This document shows positions 23,057 through 33,519 of a stretch of 33,519 nucleotides of DNA, piece by piece; the stretch's first letter is position 1, and each line of letters opens with the position of its first letter. The notes beneath the pieces are model-generated. The model did no database searches. It was not told the DNA's origin and saw only the letters and a list, made by a program, of their open reading frames with translations. Made by a program: the position numbers and the translations under genes. This DNA is from Condylostoma magnum (taxonomy: Eukaryota; Ciliophora; Heterotrichea; Heterotrichida; Condylostomatidae), in NCBI GenBank assembly GCA_920105805.1, contig CAKKTI010000220.1, positions 1,810 through 35,328 on the forward strand, in the 5' to 3' direction.

Positions 23057-26000
23057 ATGTCCAACTCTACGAATTTAAAAGCTTAGTCAATTCGGGAGAT
23101 ACAAATTCACGGATAAGAGCTTATATACTCTAAAGACACCAAAAGCAATGCAATAAAAACATCCCGGTATACTATACTAACAGCTCTTCCTAAAATATTG
23201 ATAGAATAATTTTAAAGATTTGCTAACTTATGATTTTTAATAGTATCAATCATTCAGCTTTCCCCTAATAATATCAGTTTTGCAGATAGTTGAATAACAA
23301 TCCTCCCTTTATCTTTAATACTTCTTACTAATCTTTTTAAAGATATAATTACAGACATTCAAAAGCATAAATTAGATAAATAATAAAACAGTTAGCCTAG
23401 TATTGTTTGAAATGGAACAGAGTTTGAGGAGATTTAATGCCAAGATTTATAAATAGGAGACATCATTTTAATAAAGACAAATGAGAAAGTTTAGGCTGAT
23501 TGTGTTATATTAACTGCCCAGAACAAGAAATTCTTTGCTGATACTTCGGCGCTTCAAAGCAGCTCAAAATTATAAATAAAAGAGCCTGCATACAACACAA
23601 TGAAATTTCTCAATAATTACAATGAAAATGACTTTTATTACAGGATTTCCAGATTACACGCTATTGTCACTGTAGATCACCCCAATCCCGAGTTTTCAAA
23701 ATTTCAGGGAAAGATTAAAGTAAAGGGATAATTGGTATCGGATAGTCTGACTTAGTAAAACTTTGTTATGAGAGGGTCCAGACTATACGGTGTAGGCTGA
23801 GTTATAGGCTGCGTGGTTTATACAGGAAAAGATACAAAAATGGCTTAGAATCTACAAAACCCACGTAAAAAGCATTCTAACTTTGAAAACAGAGTCAATT
23901 TCATGTTTTGTATCATAATGATTTTGGTTCTAGTATTAGTAGTTGTAAGTTGTATACTGAGTAGATTCGCTGCTAGGAATCATAATCTGCATGAAGAAGA
24001 TAATTTGAATATGATAATGGATTTTATACTGCTGTATAATAATTTAATCCCCATTTACCTCTATGTTGTAATTGATATTGTAAGATTTTGTTAAATTTTT
24101 CTGGTTAAGAAGAGAAACGGGAATAATATCAAATTCAACACAAGTGATCTTAATGAGACTCTAGGGCAAATAGAATACATTTTTGCGGATAAAAGTGGTA
24201 CAATTACCAAAGACCATTTAAAAGTAACAGCTTGTTCAATAAAAGATTAAATTTATTGGTCTAAGGTACTAGAAAAATAAGAAATTAATAACGAAGGGCT
24301 TTAAATAGGGAAAAATAACGATATCTCCTTTATTCCTTTATATCAATCTTTAAATTCTTCGTAGAATAGTTTACAGACAGAATATGACTTTTTGTCTTTT
24401 GATGATTTGCATGATAAAATTTTAGAACAAGACTAAACAATTAATCATTTCTTTAATTGTCTTTTATTATGCAACAACACTTTTTTAAAAGACGGTATTA
24501 AAGTTGCTATTTCCAAAGATTAGCAGTCTCACATCAATGCAGCTAATAAATTTGGTTTTTACATAAATGAAGAGGGCACTGGATATGTAGAAATATTAAG
24601 TGATAAAGGAGTGCAATGCTTCGATGTACTAGGATAATTATCAGTTGAGTAGAACAAAGATCTAAATTACTGTGTTATAAGAGATGAAAGTTAAACAATA
24701 CTGTACAGTAAGGGAAACGTTTAAAATATGATAGACTTAATTGACAGTTCTAATGATTTGAATATAATTAATGAATAAAGAAAGATTTTAATGCAGTCTG
24801 GCTTAAAAACTCAAATTTTAGCATATAGAAAACTGACGGATACGGAAACCTCTGATTTTATAGTAGGATTGCAAACTTCTATTATATCTCCAATCAACTC
24901 AGAGGGAAGAATTGAACAACTTTATCAAAAATTTGGACAAAAGCTGCAATTTCTAGGAATAATTGGATTTCAGGATGTAATAAGCAAAAAAACTAAATCT
25001 GCTATACAAAAACTCTAAAAATAAGGAATAAAACTATGGCTATTAAGTTCTGACGACTACACAAGCACATTATCTAGTTTAATAGTAAGCCAACTGCTTC
25101 CAACTGACATGGATATAGAATTACTGTCAAACATGACATCTCTTAATTAGATTTTAAAAGACATGCAGCAAATATTAGAAAGATAAATATTCACTTAGGC
25201 TAATTAGCAGTAGCCAAAGGGAAATTAAAGTTTGTAGTAAGTAAATTTCAATAAAAACCTATCTGGCTTTACACTACAAAGAAAAAGCTCTTCTATCCAT
25301 CTTGGAGTAGCTGATAGCAGTTCTAATTAAGGCTTATAGAAAAAATCAGCTGCTGCCAGACACCTAGCAGGCTATTTCCCCATATTAACTCATTTATCCT
25401 CCCTGCCTGATGAAAGAACAAAGTATTTAAACAAAGAATTTAATCCATAATAAATAAGATTTTGCTTGATAGTAAAAGGCAACTTGCTAGTTCCTATACT
25501 ATAAAACATCCAAGCTACTAATTTTCTGGTATCTTTGCTTTTCTAGGCCACACAAGTTGCGTTTTATGGGTTATTACCGTATTAAAAGGCATAAATAGTA
25601 GAGTTGATTAAGAAAAAGTTGAAATTTAGCCCGATTACTATGGCCGTAGGAGACGGCCCAGATGATATTTCAATGCTACAAACCGCTGATATAGGAGTTG
25701 GTGTATAAGGAAGACTGGAAGAACATATAATAAGTACTTCAGATCTAACAGTAACTGAGTTTAGCCACTTAGCAGATTTAATAATATTTGAAGGACACTG
25801 AAGTTATCAAAGAATGTCGCAAACGGTTGGGCTGTTTCTATACAAAAACTTCTTAATGACCTTCTTATTGATTGCTTATTTATTTATTTCAGATTTCTCA
25901 GGAACTTAGATATTTAATCCCTCAATTTTAGTCGGATATAACACATTTTTTACAACTTTTCCACTTGTTATTATGGGATTGTTTTAGTAAGATGTAAATG

Positions 26001-29000
26001 AAGAGATTTTGGCTAAGGAAACTAATATATATCCCCTTGGACCTTTGAACTCATTTTTTAACGTAAGAACTCTACTAATGTACTTATTTTCCTCCTTGGT
26101 GCATGGGCTTATCTTGATATCATTTTGGATACTTGTAATGAGTGAAATTTTGAATTAAGAAGGTGAAACGTAGAACATAGAACTACTGGGAACAGTTCTG
26201 TACATTGCACTTATTTTAACTGTTCTTATATAGATCAGCGTTGAGACTATTAGAAACAGTTGTTTTATGATAATATCACATATTGCCTCACTGTTATTTT
26301 TGGTGGCTTATTTATTAACTATTAACTATATTTATGTAAATACGCCAGAATTGCTAGAAGTGCCTAAAAATATTATAGAAAGCCCTATAATCGTCATTTA
26401 TATATGCTTTACGCCGCTTATCTGCTTATTTTTTTCGTATTGTTTGAAACTTTACTAAATTTATTTTCAGCTGAGGCCTTAAAATCAATACAAGCCTGCA
26501 GATCCAGCTCAAATGATAAAATTGAATAATCTCAGATAAAACTAGTATAAAGGCAGTCTGTTGAATGCAATAAGATAAAGTGTAAGAGTTTAAGACAACC
26601 TTATAACTTAATCATATGGAATTAACAAATGAACACTATAATTTAAGATTTAAAGCACCTAATTAGACTACTCTGCATTTTACCTAGAAAGTAATTTGAA
26701 GCTTATGATAATTTAATGCATGCTACTAATCCACTATCTTTTGATATGATCTATTATTATAGTATTCTACTACGACTTTGCCTTAGCAAAACTGGTATTA
26801 GGTGGAATATTACTTCTATGTCACCTTATAATAACGAAATTATTCTTTTCTAAAATATTCAAAGAACAATTTAACAAGTTTGTGATTATTTCTTTGATAA
26901 TGTATAAAGTATTATTCCATGTAATAGAGCTTTATGAAGATCGTCCGGTACTAACTGTTACTTCTTTATCTTCTATCGTTTTATACCATTCAATCAATTT
27001 CAACTATTTACTGATAACATTATTTAATATAGTTGGTTTTATTGTAAGTGCTATTAGTGCTATAATTTACAATGATTACGATATACCTAAAGACTCAGAT
27101 TGGTACAAATTCTATATAAACTATCACCTCCTCTTGTCTTTAATGACAACTCAAATTATATGCGGAATAACTGGATACTATACCAATAAAAACAAGCATA
27201 TAGCTTATAAGTTACTCAGAATAGCATAAAACGAGTGCTAAAAATCAAATGAAGTTCTTAATTACCTTCTGCCAGATTTTGTAAGAGATAAAGTGAAAGA
27301 TGGGCAACGGTACATCTAAAAGGACTAAGGAGTTGTCAGTATTCTATTTTGTGATATATGCGATTTCGATACTATTTGTGCTAATTTTCTACCAGAAGAT
27401 TTAACGTAATTTTTAGATGATTTATTTCAGAAATTTGACAGACTGTGTGAGACAATCGGTGTAACCAAGATAGAAACAGTAGGTAAAACCTATATGGCTT
27501 GTGCAGGGTTAAAAGACGGTGATTAAGCAATGAAATATGACCTAAGAAGGGCTTCACATGCGAAACGTGTAATAGAGCTTGCCTTGTCGATAATAAAAAC
27601 AGTGAATGCAATTACTCTTAGCTACGGAAGTCCTTTGCAGGTAAAAATAGGCATAAACTCTGGGCCAGTTACAGCTGGTGTAGTGGGATACCATAAACCT
27701 CAATTTTCTCTTGTAGGAGATGCTGTGAACACTGCCTCTAGAATGTGCTCAACTCTCTAATTTCCAAACTCTATACAAATATCACTTTAAACTTACTAAA
27801 TTTTAGACTAATCTTCTCATCTGCAATTTGTATAATCGTCGGCTGATGCTAAGGGGAAAGGAGTGATGACTACTTATTTGGTTTATGAGAAAGTAGAAGA
27901 GGCAAATGAAATCTAGGCTTATAATTCACCAGGGTATTAGTATTAATTTGAAGAAACTTTTTCAAGATTTGAGACTGATAGATTAAGCTAAAGCAGTAGA
28001 TTCAAGAATAGAAGTTAGTTACTACTAAGTAGTGTTAGCTAGTAATCATCTAGCTGAATAAAGAGCTGGCTTTTGTGTAGGGAAACTGATAGTCAAAGAT
28101 AATTAAGGATACAAAACGTACGTAAAAAGCTAAAAGCTATAAGATATTGCCTATTAGCTATAATTGTTTACCAGATTATGCTGATTCCTACATGAATGAT
28201 TGAAATCTTTTATTTTGTAGGGAATTTTGTTGACTTATGATATGTCAGTGTTAATATCATATCCCTGATTATATTTGTATTAATGGCACTATTTATTAAT
28301 AGAATTCATCATCTTTAATTCTTTAACTACGTAGTAATGCTTGGATGCATATGCTCGCTTTTAGGCTTGATATACCAAATTGTACTGAATGAGAACGTAA
28401 TAGTAGAGTTAGTTTTTAACCAGTATGTCCTAATCCTGACAATTTTCAACATTTTATCTACAATAGACTGGAAAAAAGTGCTAATTTTATCTATTATATT
28501 AACAGCTCCTTTACTTATACTAATATCGCTTACATTAGAAGACATTGAAGGTTTTATGTTTTTACTAGCATCTACCTTTTTTATAATAGTAAATGTAATT
28601 GTAGTTTATAACAATGATAACTTCATTCAACGTAACCACAACCTGAAATAAGTCGTTGAAAAGGAAACTAAATAAACTAACTAACTTTTATCACAAATGA
28701 TTCCTCCTCATGTACTCGAATAAATAAGTTAGGACAAAAGCACCACTGACACTTTGCAAAATGTTACTCTTTTATACGCTGATATAGTAGGTTTCACTTA
28801 ATGATCAAGTGATAAACGTCCAGCAGAGATTGTTGGAATGCTAAGTTAGCTTTTTACTAAATTTGACAAGGAATGTCTTATGAATAATATATATAAAGTT
28901 CATACTATAGGAGACTGCTACGTAGCAATGAGTTATAGACACCATCCAGATAGAAATTACGCACATGAATGCTTTGATGTAATAAAATTTGCTTGATAGA

Positions 29001-29320
29001 TGCTAAGAATAATTGATGAGATTAATATAGATAACTAATCTGAGTTGAATATGAGAATCGGAATTCATACTGGAATGGTCATTGCAGGGATTACTGGTAC
29101 TAATATTGTCAGATATGATATATACGGCCCAGATGTCCTAATTGCTAATAAGATGGAGAGTTGGGGAGTACCTGGGAGAATAAATGTGAGTGATACCACT
29201 AAGGAAATTATATAGCAAGAAGACCCAGATTTGTACGATTTTGAGCTGAATTCACTAATCGAGGTAAAGTCTATAAATCGAAGCCATGAGTGCTTTTTCC
29301 TAGTTGATAATTATGGTTAA
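23057..29320 (+). CDS. P4-ATPase/guanylyl cyclase fusion (ciliate-apicomplexan type)
   Basis: 2,087 codons in one frame. N-terminal half is a P4-ATPase (flippase) domain: FQRFANLWFLIV, the LLYNNLIPIYLYV helix, phosphorylation loop DKSGTIT (D378) and hinge VGDGPDD (866-870), followed by C-terminal helices. After about residue 1160 come two blocks of about six helices, each followed by a class III cyclase domain. Domain 1 (about 1425-1590) has ETVGK with Glu1473 and the transition-state pair Asn1558/Arg1562, but lacks the second metal Asp (Lys1477). Domain 2 (about 1900-2080) has metal Asps D1909 and D1953, 44 apart as in mammalian adenylyl cyclase C1. This inverted arrangement with Glu for guanine is the published topology of Paramecium, Tetrahymena and Plasmodium guanylyl cyclases. 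Plasma or ciliary membrane is likely. The stop is TAA TGA TAA at 29318. Confidence 0.95.
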
Positions 29321-29332
29321 TGATAAAAATAA

Positions 29333-31180
29333 CTAATGACTTATCTTGTTGGCATCAGGCCTAATCATCTTCAAGTCTAGCTCAAAGTAATCCTTTCTTG
29401 ATGCTATCAATTCCGCTTCCTTTTGTAAAATTTTGATTGTTCTGTCATAAATCTCCATAGCTTCCTCCTTAGAATTTCCAATAGCCACAAATCCAAATTT
29501 CCCATATACTGGAATAGCCTATAACAGATGGAATACAACTCCTTTGATTTCTTCAGAGTTAAACTACAGCTCAGGATACTGGTGAACAAATTCCAAAAAG
29601 TCCTCAGGGTTAAGCCCAGTATAAACGTCATTCTATACATTATCAGTAGCAACATAGAACTTATTGATTCCATCAGCCCCCAACAACAGCCCATTAGGTG
29701 TAAGCATTGAGTTTGTTACATGTTTAGCAAAAATCAGTGGATGTGAAGTACCTCCCCACCTTAAATTAATCTCTATAGCAAATGCTTCCCATTTGCCTTC
29801 TACTTTTCTGACCACGTAGTCAATAGCAAATCTGTCTCTACAGCCTTTACTGGATAACACTTTTCCTATTTTCATTGAATGCTCTATTAGCAGTTCTCTA
29901 TACTCATCCCTAGCTGGAAACTCACAGCCAAGGTACACCATCCCGTCGTCTCCTCCTAGCATTTATTCATGAGTAGAAACCATCTCTATATCTCCGTTGG
30001 GGTCTATAATGCATTAGGCTGAAGGGGAACACTCAACTCCGTCTACCCAATTCTCAGCTAGTGCTCCTTATTAAATAATCTTCTACTCAAACTTTTCCCA
30101 GGTTTCTCCCTAATAAACAAACTTTAAATCTTCCATCAACGATTTTTTAATAGACTCCGTTAAATTGTTAATATCAAACTTATCAGTATATAACATAGCA
30201 TTTCCCTCACCTGAGAATCCGATATTGAGCTTAACTACTATTTTCCTCAGCTGTTGATTATTTCGTACATAAACGCTTTAAATCTACTCTACTAATTCGT
30301 TTACAGTGAATACTAAATGAGAGCCGTCAGGAAGTGGTACTTGAGCTTCCTAAAAAATCTCCCTACTTCCTTACTTTGTCCCCCAGAAGGCCAGCATGGG
30401 ATCATTTGATAGCAACGGTACTCCAATCTGCAACGCTAAGTCTCTTTCTAAATTAGAGCTAATAAAGCAGTTAATATACGCGTTTTCAGGATTAATCCAG
30501 TTCTTTATCCTTTATATCAGCTTAGGCCTTCGTAGAATTTTGCTAGTAAGTGGCTGTAATTAGTTGTCATTACAAGACAACATCAACAGTCTCTTATAAG
30601 CATGCTGGGCCGTTATAGTAGAGTTCTCCTCAATGAGTGTCAAGTAGTACTTTAAAATCGCCTTGTCAATAGGAACTGAGGAGCAGTAGACTAGTCTTAC
30701 TCTCGGATTCATTAAATAAAACAAGGTGCACAGCTACCTATGCTCATAAAAACTTGCAGCAGTGATTTTAGACAGTTCACTGCTATCCAAAGAAAGTGAT
30801 GGTATGATTATAATATCCTGTGACTCCTGGTTATTCCTAGCCCAGCTTTCCTTTCGAGAAAACTAGTGTTAATGAATCATTTCACTTAATTTAAGCCTGG
30901 AGTCACTTCTAGGAAGTTTTCTACCTATTTCCATCTAGACTTAATACCGGGGGTTATTGCTAGTATCCTCACACTCAAAGGCATCACTAGAGGAGGATCT
31001 ATCTCTTTCTTAGCTCTAACGGGGTGGACTTCTAAGTCTTGCCAATGTACCACAGGAAATAATGAAAAGGAATATAGTAAAGCCCAAACGTGCCAGATTA
31101 AAAGAAAGCTTGCAGCTTATTGTTATTACTAGTTTAAGTTTTAAGACGAATTCAGTGGATTGTTCTTGCAAAGAGGCCAT
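29333..31180 (-). CDS. PGM1-like ATP-grasp carboxylate-amine ligase
   Basis: 615 residues. An N-terminal hydrophobic stretch (residues about 15-45) could be a signal anchor. The middle matches the PGM1-related family: DIIIIPSLSLD, YEHRQLCTLFYLMNPRVRLVY, a LLSCNDNQLQPLTSKIL segment, GVPLLSNDPMLAFWGTKQG and KIVVKLNIGFSGEGNA. The ATP-grasp core follows, with ENWVDGVECSPSAQ, EMVSTHEQMLGGDDG, CRDRFAIDYVV and the metal-binding FAIEINLRWGG. The family links a carboxylate to an amine through an acylphosphate; the substrate of this member is unknown. Related genes occur in bacteria and some algae and protists. The stop is TAG 29335-29333, only 12 nt from the opposing cyclase stop. Its start is 29 nt from the PAQR start. 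The track-sized open piece near 29633-29962 is just its uninterrupted middle. Confidence 0.85.
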
Positions 31181-31209
31181 TTATAATAAACTAGGTGAAT
31201 TATATTTTA

Positions 31210-32436
31210 ATGTGTGAAAACCATATTGGAATGTACGAAAAAGCCGATGAGTATTAGAAGGATAATGAGTTCATTCACACAGGGTACAGAATCAATTTCA
31301 ACTCTCCTCGTTAGATCTTTAGAAGTCTTTTTATGATACACAATGAATCGGTGAATGTATGAAGTCATTTACTAGGGGTCATAGTGTTCATGGTTCTTGT
31401 GTGGCATGCTGCGATAGCACTAGGGTTTAATGACAATGCCAACTAGGTGGACTTGGTGTCATTACAGACTAGTTTAAGCCATACGTATGTAAGGAGTTTG
31501 GAAAGAGCTGGAGAGTTTGGACATGATATACAGCAAGTGTATAAAAACTACGTAAACTGGGAAATGTTTGAGGAAATTGGAAATGATATTTAATTGGGAG
31601 TCACAAAAGTGAAAGAAACAGCTAATAAACTAACTGATTTTTGTGATAATCACTGTCCTTGGTCCCAGCATCCACATTCTAACTCTACTATAACATTTGT
31701 AGGTAAAATTAATGACTAGTTGGGAAATATATCGTATTAGTTTACATCAATGTGCAATAGTATAAAGAATTAGATGGATTCATAGAAGTATGATTGGATT
31801 GATCCTTTAAGTAGGCCAGATAGCAGACATTACGTGTCAAGATGGCCTTTATTCGTGTTTATGGCTTCGGCTATTGTATGTTTAGGGTGTTCAGCCACTT
31901 ATCATCTATTCTAAGCACAGTCTTATCTTGTAAGCAAAATTATGAGTAGAGTTGACTATGCTGGTACTAGTTTTCTTATTGCTGGATCATTTTATCCTCT
32001 TATATACTATAATTTCTTCTGCAATGAAATGTATATATATTTGTACTTGACCTGTATAACCATAGCTTGCTTGGCCATTTTTGCTATGGCTATGACTCCC
32101 AAGTTCTAAGAGATTTAAATGAGAACCTTTAGAGGATTAGCGTTTTTAACTGTTGGACTGCTGGGAATTATTCCATTAGTACATATTGCACTTTTGCCTT
32201 AGTTCTGAATGTTTGCTTATGGGACACTCTTTTGTGCATTAAGTGGACTTGGGTATATTTTAGGAGTTATTGTTTATGTATCAAGGATTCCTGAAAGATT
32301 GTATCCTGGGAAATTCGATATTTGGGGACATTCACACCAGATTTGGCACTTTTTTGTACTTTCTGCCGCTATTCTGCACTATGTATCAAGTTTGATTAAT
32401 TATCATGTGAGAATGGAGTTAGAATGTTCTAATTAG
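31210..32436 (+). CDS. PAQR family seven-TM receptor (adiponectin receptor/haemolysin III-like)
   Basis: 408 residues. PAQR landmarks are in order: HNESVNVWSHLLG at the first helix (Trp51 is TGA at 31360), CSATYHLF with the Ser and His of the zinc site, DYAGTSFLIAGSFYP, a PERLYPGKFDIWGHSHQIWHFF segment with the C-terminal His pair. Seven helices follow from this pattern. Between helices 1 and 2 there is a non-family loop of about 135 residues with possible N-glycosylation sites (NSTI, NISY) and paired Cys, much longer than in animal AdipoR. PAQR proteins act as receptors or ceramidases; the ligand here is unknown. The end is tandem TAG TAA at 32434, right after the last conserved helix. Confidence 0.93.
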
Positions 32437-32685
32437 TAATTAACTAGTTGATTTGATATAGGAATGTTGGTAGGCCGTATTTGTTAGCTGTTATTTTTAA
32501 TAACTTGCTAGCGACTTGGAGTTGTTGTTATTTTGTTAGCAAATTTGTTTTCCCTTTAATCTTAATTTGTCTGTAATTGTTTTGTCTTTATGTATTATAA
32601 TATCTACTTAGTATATAGTTTATAAGTATGAGTTACAAGCGCTCAGTCAATGCTGTATTGTAAAATATAGTTTACTTATATAAAA

Positions 32686-33519
32686 ATGAACTTGTTAAAG
32701 ATCTCTGTAGAGAACACCTCAAGTCAGTTTATACACAATTTGAGCCTTAGGTTAAATGATTGTTAGGATTATCAAGGAAGGTAATACTTACAATATCTAC
32801 TTGATTGGTTAGATAATCAGAGTGAAGATAACCGAAACTAGGAAAACTATACCAAAGCTTTAGAGTTTGCTATTGAAATAGGCTATGAAGATTTAGCTAT
32901 TTATATATTTAGAAGGGCTAAAATAAAATTTCCCAATCATCTGATAAACTTAACTACAGATAAATGCTTATATCGTCTATTAGAATAGTTTAAAATGAAC
33001 AAGAGTAAATTTGAAGAATACCTATAAACTATTCAATCTGAGGAAGTTGACCAGACATAAAACGATAAAACAAATGATTGAAGATGCAAGGATGATTTAG
33101 AACATGATAAATTATGTACGTTGAATCATACTTACTTAATGCTTAAAAATTAGAAATTTGATTAGATTAGTGAATTCATGCCTTATGATATAGATTGCAT
33201 AATTTACCTACTTAATAAAAACCAATTTAAAATTGCTAAAGTTTGAATTCGTTAAATGATAAGGGAAAGTAAAAGCAACATTTTATAGAATAGGTCATTT
33301 CTTATAAAGATTATAATATTGCTATCTGATTATGAATAGTACTAGTTGTCGTATGAAGTATTGATCAAGTTAAAAAGTAAGTAAGCATAAAGTATTGACA
33401 TTTCTTTCTTATTTTAGGTTATCAAGGAAATCATGGAAAATTCAGATTTAGAAGAAAATGTTATATGTAATACTCTTAATCCAATAAAATACTGCATATA
33501 CCTTAGTCTAATATGCTAA
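32686..33519 (+). CDS. Hypothetical helical protein, runs to window edge
   Basis: ATG 32686, in the usual A-rich context, opens 278 codons up to the last base; the final codon is TAA, which may be Gln or a stop, so the 3' end is uncertain. The protein is hydrophilic with repeated Leu/Ile/Tyr-rich helices (for example YLQYLLDWLDNQ, ALEFAIEIGYEDLAIYIF and CIIYLLNKNQFKIAKVW), a pattern reminiscent of helical-repeat scaffolds such as those in intraflagellar-transport or vesicle-coat proteins. No signature is strong enough to name. The 249 nt before it, after the PAQR stops, hold nothing recognised. TGA is read as Trp at NDWRCKDD and AKVWIRQ. Confidence 0.55.

Overview
This window reads as protein-coding DNA from a ciliate with an extreme genetic code. 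Under the standard code nearly every gene is broken. With TAA and TAG read as glutamine and TGA as tryptophan, long uninterrupted reading frames appear that match conserved eukaryotic families, including one of 2,087 codons. TGA falls on invariant tryptophans in a RING-CH finger, a PAQR receptor, MoaA/MOCS1A and NTMT1. All three codons also end genes here: TAA and TAG most often, TGA for the galactokinase and probably the globin. That matches the context-dependent code described for the heterotrich Condylostoma (NCBI table 28). It fits less well with the karyorelict code, in which only UGA stops. Codon meanings are read from the sequence; the genus is inference. No rRNA, tRNA, telomere repeat, CRISPR array or mobile element was recognised.

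Layout. 1-567 (-): 3'-truncated hypothetical protein. 683-7711 (+): SLC44 choline-transporter-like protein, coiled-coil protein, hnRNP R/Q-like RRM protein, ciliary microtubule inner protein of the CIMIP2/FAM166 type, RING-CH membrane E3 ligase, and a small Cys/His repeat protein. 7715-9979: a 2.3-kb very AT-rich stretch with no recognisable gene. 9980-13816: TLC-like membrane protein (-), an unrecognised protein (+), microbial-type PARG (-) and a MORN-repeat protein (-). 13834-20745 (+): START-domain protein, casein kinase 1, galactokinase/GalNAc kinase, truncated haemoglobin, MOCS1A and a cyclic-nucleotide-binding-domain K+ channel. 20858-21304 (-): two-TM protein. 21325-29320 (+): NTMT1 methyltransferase, coiled-coil protein, and a giant P4-ATPase/guanylyl cyclase. 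29333-31180 (-): PGM1-like ATP-grasp ligase. 31210-33519 (+): PAQR receptor and a 3'-truncated unknown.

Genes are packed very tightly. Head-to-tail gaps are often 10-35 nt, three divergent pairs have start codons 17-29 nt apart, and one convergent pair has stops 12 nt apart. Apart from one doubtful 35-nt candidate, no introns are needed. Most genes are unrelated housekeeping, ciliary and signalling functions. The clearest functional link is a guanylyl cyclase about 2.3 kb from a K+ channel that carries a cyclic-nucleotide-binding-like domain.

All reading was by eye. Family calls rest on remembered motifs, not database searches. Because every stop codon can be sense, 3' ends are less certain than 5' ends.
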